DNA of 10,145 nucleotides from a bacterium UBP2_UBA4780 (GCA_002403115.1 DHHE01000149.1:516-10660), one strand, 5' to 3'; positions 1 to 6,622 are shown, counted from the stretch's first letter. Made by a program: numbers and translations. The notes: generated by a model not told the origin, from the letters alone.

Positions 1-1028
1 TCGGCGAAGCTCTCCTTGGGCAGCAGCTCGTAGCCGGTGGCCACCACTATGGCGCCCACCTGCTCCTCGACTATCTCGTCCTGCTGCTCGTAGTCGATGG
101 CGTCGAACGGGCAGACCTTCTTGCAGACCCCGCAGGTGCCCTTTTGGAAGTAGGTGCAGCTGGCCTTGTCCAGCACCGGCTTGTTGGGCACGGCCTGGGG
201 GAACGGGGTGTAGATGGCCTTGCGCTTGGCCATGCCCCGCTCGAAAGCGCTGTCCGCGGACTTGCTGGGGCATTTCTCGGTGCACAGGCCGCAGCCGGTG
301 CACTTGGCGTTGTCAACGCACGAGGCCTTCCGGCGTATCTTGACCTTGAAGTTGCCCACGTATCCGCCGATCTCTTCGATCTCGGAATACGTGCAGAGGG
401 TGATATTGGGATGCTTGCCGGCCTCCACCATCTTGGGCGTCAGGATGCACTGGGAGCAGTCCAGGGTGGGGAAGGTCTCGGACAGCTGGGCCATGTGCCC
501 GCCGATGGACGGCTCGCGCTCAACCAAAATGACCGGATAGCCGCTGTTGGCGATGTCCAGCGCCGCCTGGATCCCGGCCACCCCCCCGCCGATGACCAGC
601 GCCTTCTTGTTGACCTCGACCTTGATGGTCTCAAGTGGCTCGTCTCCGGCCACCTTGCGAACCATGGTCTTGACGATGCGGATGGCCTTGGCCGTGGCCT
701 TGGCTTTGTCGTCGTGCACCCAGGAGCAGTGCTCCCGGATGTTGGCGATCTCCACCTTGTAGGGGTTGAGGCCGGCCCGCTGGGCCGCCTTGCGGAAGGT
801 GGGCTCGTGCAGGGTGGGCGAGCAGGCGGCGACCACCACGCCGGTCAGCCCCTTCTTCTTGATGGCGTCGACCACCAGGTTCTGGCCGGGGTCCGAGCAC
901 ATGTACTTGTAGTCCTCGGCGTGGACCACCCCCGGATAACTGGACAGGGCCTGGGCCACCTTCTTGACGTCCACCGTGCCGGCGATGTTCAGCCCGCAGT
1001 GGCAGACGAATACGCCTATTTTTTCCAT
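1..1028 (-). CDS. hdrA: HdrA-like heterodisulfide reductase subunit A, 3' part cut by window edge
   Basis: Flavin and iron-sulfur subunit of Hdr-type complexes, the FAD protein that bifurcates or confurcates electrons in characterised relatives. The first 342 residues are visible. The N-terminal domain begins MEKIGVFVCHCG and has conserved-looking Cys 9, 11, 44, 69 and 101. A dinucleotide-binding motif GGGVAG lies at 147-152, followed by the HdrA signature DCSQCILTPKM at 190-200. Two ferredoxin motifs follow: Cys 237/243/246/249/253 and Cys 291/299/302/306. Methanogen HdrA has about 650 residues, so roughly half is probably outside the window, and fused extra domains cannot be excluded. I chose the ATG at 1028 because GGGAAG lies six bases upstream; an in-frame ATG at 1040 has no such site. 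It lies 129 bp downstream of frdA, with a repeat element between, and probably belongs to the same operon. The family is certain; the redox partner is inferred. Confidence 0.95.
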   Translation of the reverse strand, partial: MEKIGVFVCHCGLNIAGTVDVKKVAQALSSYPGVVHAEDYKYMCSDPGQNLVVDAIKKKGLTGVVVAACSPTLHEPTFRKAAQRAGLNPYKVEIANIREHCSWVHDDKAKATAKAIRIVKTMVRKVAGDEPLETIKVEVNKKALVIGGGVAGIQAALDIANSGYPVILVEREPSIGGHMAQLSETFPTLDCSQCILTPKMVEAGKHPNITLCTYSEIEEIGGYVGNFKVKIRRKASCVDNAKCTGCGLCTEKCPSKSADSAFERGMAKRKAIYTPFPQAVPNKPVLDKASCTYFQKGTCGVCKKVCPFDAIDYEQQDEIVEEQVGAIVVATGYELLPKESFA

Positions 1029-1054
1029 ATTGCTTCCCATGGCTTATTGCACTC

Positions 1055-1144
1055 TGTCATGCCTGCACGTTCGTTTCACTCAGTGTAAACTCCGGCAGGC
1101 ATCCAGGGAAAACCGCATGGATTCCCGTTTTCACGGGAATGACA
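1055..1144. repeat. Double-hairpin REP-like intergenic element between frdA and hdrA
   Basis: Two adjacent inverted repeats fill the frdA-hdrA gap. The first pairs ATGCCTGC (1059-1066) with GCAGGCAT (1095-1102), and its loop contains CTCAGTGTAAAC. The second pairs ATTCCCGT (1121-1128) with ACGGGAAT (1133-1140) around a 4-base loop. The outer ends TGTCAT (1055-1060) and ATGACA (1139-1144) also pair, as do ATCCA (1101-1105) and TGGAT (1118-1122), so the whole unit could form a branched structure. The TGGATTCCCG...CGGGAATGACA half resembles dispersed intergenic repeats common in many anaerobic bacterial genomes. In the transcript it could stabilise the upstream frdBA message or lower hdrA expression. 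There is no T-run after either hairpin, so it is not a classical terminator. Confidence 0.75.
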
Positions 1145-1157
1145 ATGGTCATTTAGT

Positions 1158-2828
1158 TTAGCGGATGGTTCCAACGTAGGATGTCGTCAGCTGGTATTTC
1201 TTGACGTCCGGGTTGACGTAGTCCGGCAGCAGCACCGGCGACACCCGGTCCCGGCCCAGCCCGGCCTTCTCCAGCTCCTGGTGGTACTTTTTCACGTGCT
1301 CCAGATTGAGCTTCCCCTCCCTGGCCCCGGCCTTGGCGAACCCGGCCGCGGCCTCGCCGGCCCGCCGCCCGAAGACGCAGACGTCCAGCAGCGAATTCCC
1401 CATCAGACGGTTCTCGCCGTGGATGCCGCCGGCCACCTCGCCGGCCGCGTAGAAGCCGGGAAGGCTGGTCTCTCCCTTGGCCCCGATCTTCAGCCCGCCG
1501 TTCTGGTAGTGGAGGGTGGGGTAGGTCAGCATCGGCTCCTTGGAGATGTCGATCCCGTGCCGCAGATAGAGCTTCCACTTGCCCACGAACTCCCTCTGCA
1601 CCGTGCCCGGCCCCTTGAGGTCGTCGATCATCGGCGAGTCCAGCCAGACCCCCACCTTGCCCGACGGCGTGGCGATGCCCTTCTTGCGCTCCTCGCACTC
1701 CCGGATGAAGGCCGCCGCCTCGACGTCGCGCGGCTCCCGTTCGAAGACGAACTGCTCGGCGTCGATGTTCAGGATGTTGGCCCCCATGCCCCGGAATTTT
1801 TCCGTGAGCAGCAGGCCCTCGATCTGGTCCGGGAAGGAGACCCCGGTGGGGTGGAACTGGACCGTGTGCAGGAAGCACAGCTCGACCCCGGCCCTATATC
1901 CCATCACCAGCCCGTCGCCCGTGGCCCCGTAGTGGTTGGTGGTCATGAAGTCCTGGATGTGGAGCCGGCCCGAGCCGCCGGTGGCCATGATCACCGCCTT
2001 GGCGCGGACGGTGAAGTACTCCTCGGTCTCGTGGTTGTAGGCCACCACCCCGGCGCATTGCCCCTTGTCGTTCAAAACGAGCTCCACCGCCGAGGTGAAG
2101 TCGATGGCCCTGATGTCCTCGGGGTAATTGAGGGCCTCGTCGCGCAGGGTGCGCATGATCTCGGCCCCGGTGATGTCGGCCGCGTAGTGCATCCGCTTGC
2201 GCGAGGTGCCGCCGCCATGGATGGTCAAAAGCCTGCCGTCCGCCTCCTTGGTGAACATGCAGCCCAGGGACTCCAGCCAGGCCAGGGTCTCGGGCGCGTC
2301 GGCCACCAGGGCCTCGGCCAGCTCGGGAACGTTCTTGAAATGCCCGCCGCCCAGCACGTCCAGATAGTGGTAGTAGGGCGAGTCCTTGTGCGGCTTGGAG
2401 GCCGACTGGATGCCGCCCTCGGCCATCATGGTGTTGGCGTCGCCCATACGGAGCTTGGTGAGCACCAATACCTTGGCCCCTTGCTCCCGGGCCATGATGG
2501 CCGCGGCCGCCCCGGCCCCGCCCCCGCCGACCACCAGGACGTCGGTGGAGAACCTTGGCGTCAGGTCCACCTTGTCCGGGTCCACCCGGCTTTTGGCCTC
2601 CAGCGTGTCCACGATCTCCGGCGAGATGGCGTAGCCCTTGTTGACCCCGACCCCGATGGGCCGCTTGGAGGTCTTCTTGCAGTCCGGGTGGAAGGCGTCC
2701 AGCACCGCCTGGCGCTCCTCCAGGCTCATGGCCGGCATTTCCTTGCCCTCCTTCTTGCGGCGGACCCGCTCCGGCCGGGTGGCCTCGACCTTCTTGATAA
2801 GCTGCTTTAGCTCTGGAGTATACGGCAT
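1158..2828 (-). CDS. frdA: Fumarate reductase/succinate dehydrogenase-type flavoprotein (FrdA/SdhA/TfrA-like)
   Basis: Catalytic FAD subunit interconverting fumarate and succinate, 556 residues. The dinucleotide motif is GGGGAG at 101-106. Residues matching the fumarate reductase active site are present: His326 in QFHPTG, Arg346 in the TEKFRGMG proton-donor segment, His440 in LHYQNGG, and Arg474 in HGENRLMGNSL. The usual covalent-FAD histidine of SdhA/FrdA (SHT before the AQGG motif) reads ANT at 131-133, so FAD is probably bound non-covalently, as in soluble relatives. About 90 residues of charged N-terminal extension precede the FAD domain, which is unusual for membrane FrdA. The ATG at 2828 follows GAGGGA, and the frdB stop lies 10 bases upstream, so the two genes are tightly coupled; an upstream in-frame ATG at 2882 lies inside frdB. 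No membrane-anchor genes follow. L-aspartate oxidase is the main alternative, but the FrdB partner argues against it. Confidence 0.92.
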   Translation of the reverse strand: MPYTPELKQLIKKVEATRPERVRRKKEGKEMPAMSLEERQAVLDAFHPDCKKTSKRPIGVGVNKGYAISPEIVDTLEAKSRVDPDKVDLTPRFSTDVLVVGGGGAGAAAAIMAREQGAKVLVLTKLRMGDANTMMAEGGIQSASKPHKDSPYYHYLDVLGGGHFKNVPELAEALVADAPETLAWLESLGCMFTKEADGRLLTIHGGGTSRKRMHYAADITGAEIMRTLRDEALNYPEDIRAIDFTSAVELVLNDKGQCAGVVAYNHETEEYFTVRAKAVIMATGGSGRLHIQDFMTTNHYGATGDGLVMGYRAGVELCFLHTVQFHPTGVSFPDQIEGLLLTEKFRGMGANILNIDAEQFVFEREPRDVEAAAFIRECEERKKGIATPSGKVGVWLDSPMIDDLKGPGTVQREFVGKWKLYLRHGIDISKEPMLTYPTLHYQNGGLKIGAKGETSLPGFYAAGEVAGGIHGENRLMGNSLLDVCVFGRRAGEAAAGFAKAGAREGKLNLEHVKKYHQELEKAGLGRDRVSPVLLPDYVNPDVKKYQLTTSYVGTIR

Positions 2829-2838
2829 GGCTATTCCC

Positions 2839-3567
2839 TCACAGGTAGTCGTTCGACTTCGGAGCCCATTCATCGGGGGCATTATCCGGTTCTGCCTCTC
2901 TGGCTTTATACAGCTCCTTGAGGGAAGTCAGATCGGCCGATTTGAGCTTGGCCAGGCCTTCTTTGAATTTCCCCGTCTTGACCTGCTTGACCTGCTTGGC
3001 CAGGTGCTCGGCCCGCGGGACCACCTGGGAGCCGTAGAGCCGCCGGGCCAGGATGGCCACGTTGGCGTGGGAGATCTCGGCCGGGCAGCGCGAGGTGCAC
3101 AGCCCGCACATGACGCAGTCGAATGACAGCTCCGCCGCCTGCCTGACGTCGCCCCGCATGGCGGCGTTGATGTAGTCCATCACCTCTATCGACATGGGGC
3201 AGGACTTGGTGCAGGTGTTGCAGGAGACGCACTTGAAGACCTCGGGGTAGAGGGCCTTGAAGGTGTCGACGTTGGCCCCCAGATTCTCCACGTCGTGCAC
3301 CCCCCGCTTGTTGGGGTAGAACGGCAGCACCGCCAGGTACATGTCGGGCTGGACCATGGCCTGGCAGGCCAGGCCCACCTCGATCTTGTAGCTGTTGGGC
3401 AGGCGGTAGGCGATACCGCAGGCCCCGCAGATGCCGCCCCGGCAGCCGCAGCCCCGGGTCAGCTGGTAGCCGGCGTACTCCATGGCCTTCATCACGGTCA
3501 GGACGTCCGGCACCATGTACTGCTTGCCCATGATGTGGATGGGGATCAGGTTGACCTTGGGTTCCAT
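2839..3567 (-). CDS. frdB: Fumarate reductase/succinate dehydrogenase-type iron-sulfur protein (FrdB/SdhB-like)
   Basis: Electron-transfer subunit of 242 residues. The N-terminal plant-type [2Fe-2S] domain has Cys42, 47, 50 and 68 (GCGCRGGICGACG), with an additional Cys40. The C-terminal alpha-helical domain has two motifs, CVSCNTCTKSCP (Cys113/116/119/123) and CVMCGLCTSRCP (Cys151/154/157/161). Both have four cysteines and so look like [4Fe-4S] sites; classical SdhB/FrdB has one [4Fe-4S] and one [3Fe-4S] centre. The methanogen homologue TfrB carries a fused HdrB-like CCG half. This protein lacks it and ends in a charged tail, while a separate hdrB is encoded upstream. AGGAG lies eight bases before the ATG. 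The gene sits 50 bp after the signal-peptidase-like gene and 10 bp before frdA. It should receive electrons from, or pass them to, the HdrB/HdrC side. Confidence 0.93.
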   Translation of the reverse strand: MEPKVNLIPIHIMGKQYMVPDVLTVMKAMEYAGYQLTRGCGCRGGICGACGIAYRLPNSYKIEVGLACQAMVQPDMYLAVLPFYPNKRGVHDVENLGANVDTFKALYPEVFKCVSCNTCTKSCPMSIEVMDYINAAMRGDVRQAAELSFDCVMCGLCTSRCPAEISHANVAILARRLYGSQVVPRAEHLAKQVKQVKTGKFKEGLAKLKSADLTSLKELYKAREAEPDNAPDEWAPKSNDYL

Positions 3568-3617
3568 ATATCTTCTCCTGATAAAAAATTCGAACAGGGA
3601 ATGAGTTTGGAGTATCT

Positions 3618-4565
3618 CTATTGTATTTTTAATCCTATTCTATCCCAGCGAATGTTTGACCCCTCGGGATCAACCGACCAATATATGAGAAAAGGACGCC
3701 CACGTATCATATTCCTTGGCAACGGACCCCAAAAGCGAGAATCGAAAGAATCGTCCCGGTTGTCGCCCATCATGAACAGGTGGCCCTTGGGCACCACCAC
3801 CGGCCCGAAGTTGTCCCGGAAAGGGCTGTGGGCCATCTGGCCGGCCTGCCAGGCCTTTTGGAACTGGGCCATGTCAATCAGCCGGTAGTCAATCTCCATG
3901 GCGTGCGGATCGGTGTGGCGGACGTAGGGCTCGGTCCGTTCCACTCCGTTTATGAAAAGCTTCTTGCCCCTGACGGCCACGGTGTCACCGGCTTTGGCCA
4001 CGCAGCGCTTGGCCAGGGTCCTCCCGTCGTAGGGGCTCTTGAAGACCATGATCTGCCCGGGCCTGGGCTCGGAGAGCGGCAGGACGTAGGCGTCGCTGAA
4101 CGGGATGTGGATCCCGTAGGTGAACTTGTCGGCCATCAGCCATTCTCCGGGCAAGATGGTGCGTTCCATGGCGCCGGTGGGCACCTTGTAGGCCGCCAGC
4201 AGGAACGGATTAATAAATAATTTAACTAATATCACAGACAGGATCACACCACCAACGTATATTGCGATAGATGGAATGATTTTTAGTGCCAAGGCCCTTT
4301 TTATTAGTACTACACCAATTATCCAACCAGCAACACCTATTATCAATTGAAGAATAACTGAAAGGACCGCGCCAATAATAACATTTGTAAAACTAAAACA
4401 TGAAGAAACTAAACCAAAAGCAGCTGGCACTAATATAACGACAAAAATAACGCCCCAAGATGGCCGAGGTCTTTTAAAAACAACCGCAGCCAATCTCAGA
4501 TAAAAAGCATATAAAACGAACGAAACCACCGAGAGGAGCAACAGCAAAGCTATCATGTAAAACAT
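3618..4565 (-). CDS. Signal peptidase I-like membrane protein, Ser-to-Ala at the nucleophile position; mosaic gene
   Basis: The family removes signal peptides at the outer face of the membrane with a Ser/Lys dyad. This copy has 315 residues. The N-terminal third holds about four hydrophobic segments (about 3-23, 37-58, 62-88 and 97-118). The catalytic fold follows: motif B reads VPTGAMERTILPGEW (128-142), the dyad lysine region is AKRCVAKAGD with Lys186, and the C-terminal box is GDNRDDSFDSRFWG (267-280). The canonical second serine of the PSGSM motif is Ala132 here (codon GCC). Classical peptidase activity is therefore doubtful unless another serine serves. Codon use switches abruptly at residues 119-121: AAA TTA TTT ATT AAT before, CTG CTG GCG GCC after. 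GGAGG precedes the ATG at 4565 by four bases. The gene sits inside the interrupted Hdr operon and has no obvious link to it. Confidence 0.85.
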   Translation of the reverse strand: MFYMIALLLLLSVVSFVLYAFYLRLAAVVFKRPRPSWGVIFVVILVPAAFGLVSSCFSFTNVIIGAVLSVILQLIIGVAGWIIGVVLIKRALALKIIPSIAIYVGGVILSVILVKLFINPFLLAAYKVPTGAMERTILPGEWLMADKFTYGIHIPFSDAYVLPLSEPRPGQIMVFKSPYDGRTLAKRCVAKAGDTVAVRGKKLFINGVERTEPYVRHTDPHAMEIDYRLIDMAQFQKAWQAGQMAHSPFRDNFGPVVVPKGHLFMMGDNRDDSFDSRFWGPLPRNMIRGRPFLIYWSVDPEGSNIRWDRIGLKIQ

Positions 4566-4599
4566 GGTGCCTCCATTATGTTTTTTTATTCAGTATGGG

Positions 4600-4616
4600 C
4601 TTGTATAAAATACAAG
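4600..4616. repeat. Small perfect hairpin upstream of the signal-peptidase-like gene
   Basis: CTTGTAT (4600-4606) pairs with ATACAAG (4610-4616) around AAA. It lies in the 74-bp gap between the zinc-ribbon gene and the signal-peptidase-like gene. There is no T-run after it on the minus strand, so it is not a terminator. It could be an operator or an mRNA hairpin in the leader. Short AT-rich palindromes also arise by chance. Confidence 0.4.
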
Positions 4617-4639
4617 TAAATTAAGGATGACTTTACGCA

Positions 4640-4906
4640 CTACACATCACGTCCACAAAATCGACAAACTTTCGCTTCGTTTTTTATAATCTCCGCACAA
4701 AATGGACATTTTTTCATGTTACCATCTTTTAATATTTCCTGCTCTTTCTGCTTTAAATCCTGTTTTTTTAAAAGCCCGATAATAAATCCAATAATGGGGC
4801 TAAACAAAATACTCCACCAAAACCCAGAACTAAATTTCAACCCTTTATTTTTCCAAAACCAACCGACTAATATGGAAAATACAATCCAGCCAATAAACAT
4901 TTCCAT
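4640..4906 (-). CDS. Small membrane protein with C-terminal zinc ribbon
   Basis: A protein of 88 residues. Two hydrophobic segments lie at about 4-18 and 29-46, with SPIIGFIIGLL in the second. A short Lys/Gln-rich linker follows. The C-terminal ribbon KKCPFCAEIIKNEAKVCRFC has Cys67/70 and Cys81/84, matching the UPF0547-type zinc ribbon. Small two-helix membrane proteins with this tail are common; some resemble the superinfection-immunity family, but that similarity concerns the general pattern only and I do not assign it. The ATG at 4906 follows AAGGAT by six bases; Met3 (4900) is a possible alternative start. It lies in the AT-rich block, 43 bp after the 195-residue gene. The role is unknown. 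Confidence 0.75.
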   Translation of the reverse strand: MEMFIGWIVFSILVGWFWKNKGLKFSSGFWWSILFSPIIGFIIGLLKKQDLKQKEQEILKDGNMKKCPFCAEIIKNEAKVCRFCGRDV

Positions 4907-4949
4907 GCTTATATCCTTTTAATAAAGGCAATTCATGTAGACGTGGCAA

Positions 4950-5537
4950 TTACCTATGTTTGTCTTTTGATCGTTGGCTTAAGTACATTATATACTCACA
5001 AGCTCTCATGGCTGAAACATTGTAACCAATCTTTTTATTAATTGATTTATGAACACTTGAAAAACCTTTTTGCTTAATTAATTGGTTTAGCTTTTTATGA
5101 TAATCCAAGTAATGTCGAATTGACTGAAATTTACATTGTGGGGCTTTCCCCTTTTTCTGAATGTATTTATACACATTACTATCCCATATAGCAAAAATAT
5201 CAGGATTGATAAAATGAAGTAATTTAGAAACTCCAACTAATGAGTTATTTATGCTGTCTCTTAAGATTTCTAATTCGTTTTCTTGGGGGAATATACCCCT
5301 TTTTGCTCGGTTGAGAATATTAACAATTTTATTAATGTTACTAATATCAAATTTACTCAACATACGTGGCATCCATCCATAAGCGAAATAAATACCAATC
5401 GTAATGTCATGTTTTGTCAATTTTGTACGCCTCATAAAAAATATGAGAAATTCATAGTACGAATAATCAATAGATTTAGGTGTTTTATCTATTTTCTTTT
5501 CATCTTGTATGAATTTTTTAATAGAAATATTATTCAT
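4950..5537 (-). CDS. Uncharacterised 195-residue protein of the AT-rich block
   Basis: A basic, hydrophilic, mostly helical-looking protein with no signal peptide or membrane span, strongly A/T-biased in codon use. AAGGAT four bases before the ATG at 5537 supports the start. The segment SKLLHFINPDIFAIWDS (104-120) resembles the helix-plus-aspartate region seen in some helix-hairpin-helix, 8-oxoguanine-glycosylase-like proteins of accessory regions. I see no clear hairpin lysine, so this is a weak guess. No Cys-rich motif is present (only Cys135 and Cys180). It begins 52 bp after the hdrB stop and is the first gene of the insert. I do not recognise the family with confidence. Confidence 0.7.
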   Translation of the reverse strand: MNNISIKKFIQDEKKIDKTPKSIDYSYYEFLIFFMRRTKLTKHDITIGIYFAYGWMPRMLSKFDISNINKIVNILNRAKRGIFPQENELEILRDSINNSLVGVSKLLHFINPDIFAIWDSNVYKYIQKKGKAPQCKFQSIRHYLDYHKKLNQLIKQKGFSSVHKSINKKIGYNVSAMRACEYIMYLSQRSKDKHR

Positions 5538-5589
5538 CGTTATCCTTAAAACATCATAGTAATTGTATTTCGATATTCGTATATTGTCT

Positions 5590-6468
5590 TCACATCAGGT
5601 TTTTTGCCTTCAGCAGCGGCCTGGGGTCCACGTAATGCAGGTCGAACATGCACACCTCCGGCCCCAGCCCGAAAGCCAGCGCCATCAGCTGGGTGAAGTA
5701 GAGTATCGGCAGGCCGGGCGCCCGGCCGGTCTTGGCGGCGATGTCCTTTTGCCTGGCGTCCAGGTTGAAGAAGCACAGCGGGCAGCTGGTGACGATGGCC
5801 TCGGCCCCCTTCTTTTTGGCGGATTCGATAATCCTTCCCGCCTTGTCGGCCACGACGTCTTTATCCATGACCGTGTGGTAGGAGCCGCAGCACTCGGTCA
5901 GATATGGGTCGTAGACCGCTTCGGCCCCCAGGGCCTTCACCAGGTCGTCCATCACCGTGGGCTGCTCCACGTCGTCCAGGGCCGCCTCCTTGGGCCGGGT
6001 GAGCAAACAGCCGTAGTAGCAGTCGAGCTTGAGGCCGTTGAGGGGCTTCACGACTTTCGCCCTGATGGATTCGAACCCTATGTCTTTTTTCAGCATCTCC
6101 AGAACATGGACGATCTCGACCTTCCCCTTGTAGGCCGGGTCCGGCTCCATGTAGAAGTTTATCTTCTCCAGCTTGTCCGGGTCCTTGCGCACCAGGTGGT
6201 TGGCCATCTTGATGGTGTGGTAGCACATGCTGCACAGGGTGGTCAGCCGGTCGTGGCCGGCCTCCTGGGCCCGCACCAGCAGCCGGATGGGCGCCACGTG
6301 GTTTATCAGGTTGTCCGAGGCCAGCGAGTAGACGGTGCCGCAGCAGTTCCACTTGGGCATCTCGTCCAGCTCCCAGCCCAGCGCCTTCATGGACTCCCGG
6401 GCCGAGAGGTCGAAGTTCTTGGCGGTGTTTGACAGGGTGCACCCGGGATAATAGGCTATTTTATTCAT
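5590..6468 (-). CDS. hdrB: HdrB-like heterodisulfide reductase subunit B with two CCG domains
   Basis: In methanogens HdrB binds noncubane [4Fe-4S] clusters at the site of disulfide reduction; homologues (SdhE, MfrE) serve non-classical succinate/fumarate enzymes. This protein has 292 residues. CCG domain 1 uses Cys10, Cys42-Cys43-Gly and Cys79xxCys82. CCG domain 2 uses Cys150/154, Cys193-Cys194-Gly and Cys229xxCys232. Both follow the CX(31-38)CCGX(33-38)CXXC pattern, so both cluster sites look intact. The start at 6468 (MNKIAYYPGCTL) has AGAGGA six bases upstream; in-frame codons further upstream lie in repeat sequence. The gene is separated from hdrC by the DGC gene and a repeat region, and from frdB by the AT-rich block. 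With FrdAB it could form an SdhABE/MfrABE-like unit. The physiological substrate (a disulfide, or electron relay only) cannot be read from the sequence. Confidence 0.94.
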   Translation of the reverse strand: MNKIAYYPGCTLSNTAKNFDLSARESMKALGWELDEMPKWNCCGTVYSLASDNLINHVAPIRLLVRAQEAGHDRLTTLCSMCYHTIKMANHLVRKDPDKLEKINFYMEPDPAYKGKVEIVHVLEMLKKDIGFESIRAKVVKPLNGLKLDCYYGCLLTRPKEAALDDVEQPTVMDDLVKALGAEAVYDPYLTECCGSYHTVMDKDVVADKAGRIIESAKKKGAEAIVTSCPLCFFNLDARQKDIAAKTGRAPGLPILYFTQLMALAFGLGPEVCMFDLHYVDPRPLLKAKNLM

Positions 6469-6505
6469 CTGTGTTCCTCTCGTCTCATCTCGGCTCAGCA
6501 AAGGG

Positions 6506-6579
6506 GCGCCCCGAGCGTGTCCCTCGAGCGGACCTGTGGTGAGCGGTGCCGAACCAGTCGAGAGGGAGTCGAGGGGCGC
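6506..6579. repeat. Imperfect inverted-repeat (REP/MITE-like) element abutting the broken hdrB start
   Basis: GCGCCCC (6506-6512) pairs with GGGGCGC (6573-6579). Inside them, CCCTCGA (6521-6527) pairs imperfectly with TCGAGAGGG (6558-6566). The left end also contains the perfect 10-bp palindrome GGGGCGCCCC (6503-6512). The right end overlaps the last two bases of codon 10 of the hdrB remnant, so the element marks the exact place where that remnant breaks off. No coding capacity is visible. Confidence 0.65.
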
Positions 6580-6607
6580 AGCCCGGATAGTAGGCGATCT
6601 TGTTCAT
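6578..6607 (-). pseudogene. Remnant of a second hdrB start (codons 1-10)
   Basis: Reading from the ATG at 6607, the first ten codons give MNKIAYYPGC, identical to the intact hdrB start at 6468. A GAGGA ribosome site also precedes it at the same kind of distance. Every base difference between the two 30-base stretches is synonymous: AAC/AAT, AAG/AAA, ATC/ATA, TAC/TAT, CCG/CCC, GGC/GGG. After Cys10 the frame runs into the inverted-repeat element and stops at 6485 as a meaningless 40-codon frame. It therefore looks like the surviving tip of a paralogous hdrB, not a recent duplication of the neighbouring gene. It may still be translated as a short peptide, because its ribosome site is intact. Confidence 0.75.
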
Positions 6608-6622
6608 CTCGTTCCTCGATGT

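Larger units (their letters stand above)
4209..5589. other. AT-rich block interrupting the GC-rich Hdr/fumarate reductase operon
   Basis: By eye, base composition drops sharply at about 4209, inside the signal-peptidase-like gene, and recovers at the hdrB stop (5590). The block holds the 195-residue protein, the zinc-ribbon membrane protein and the first third of the signal-peptidase-like gene, all in the direction of the operon and all with A/T-ending codons. On both sides the genes (hdrB, frdB) are rich in G and C at third positions. I found no transposase, integrase, tRNA or obvious flanking direct repeats, so the way it was acquired is unclear. Each gene has its own AAGGAT or GGAGG ribosome site, so they could be translated from read-through transcription of the operon. 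Confidence 0.75.

Noticed and set aside
144..1088. Plus-strand open frame of 314 codons opposite hdrA
   Set aside because: It is the antisense of hdrA; high GC keeps the frame open. The translation is rich in Gly, Leu, Ala, Val and His without motifs, while the minus strand gives an unmistakable HdrA.
1121..1140. ATTCCCGT...ACGGGAAT hairpin as an intrinsic terminator after frdA
   Set aside because: No T-tract follows it in the direction of transcription, and it is half of a larger repeat with a second paired unit.
1281..2810. Plus-strand open frame of 509 codons opposite frdA
   Set aside because: It is the antisense of a well-recognised flavoprotein, has no motifs, and its long open length is a GC-rich artefact.
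4209..5589. Insertion sequence or integrative element with its own recombinase
   Set aside because: No transposase or integrase frame, terminal inverted repeats or target duplication could be seen at the boundaries.
5563..6432. Plus-strand open frame of 289 codons opposite hdrB
   Set aside because: The complementary strand encodes a complete HdrB with all CCG-domain cysteines; the plus frame shows no family signature.
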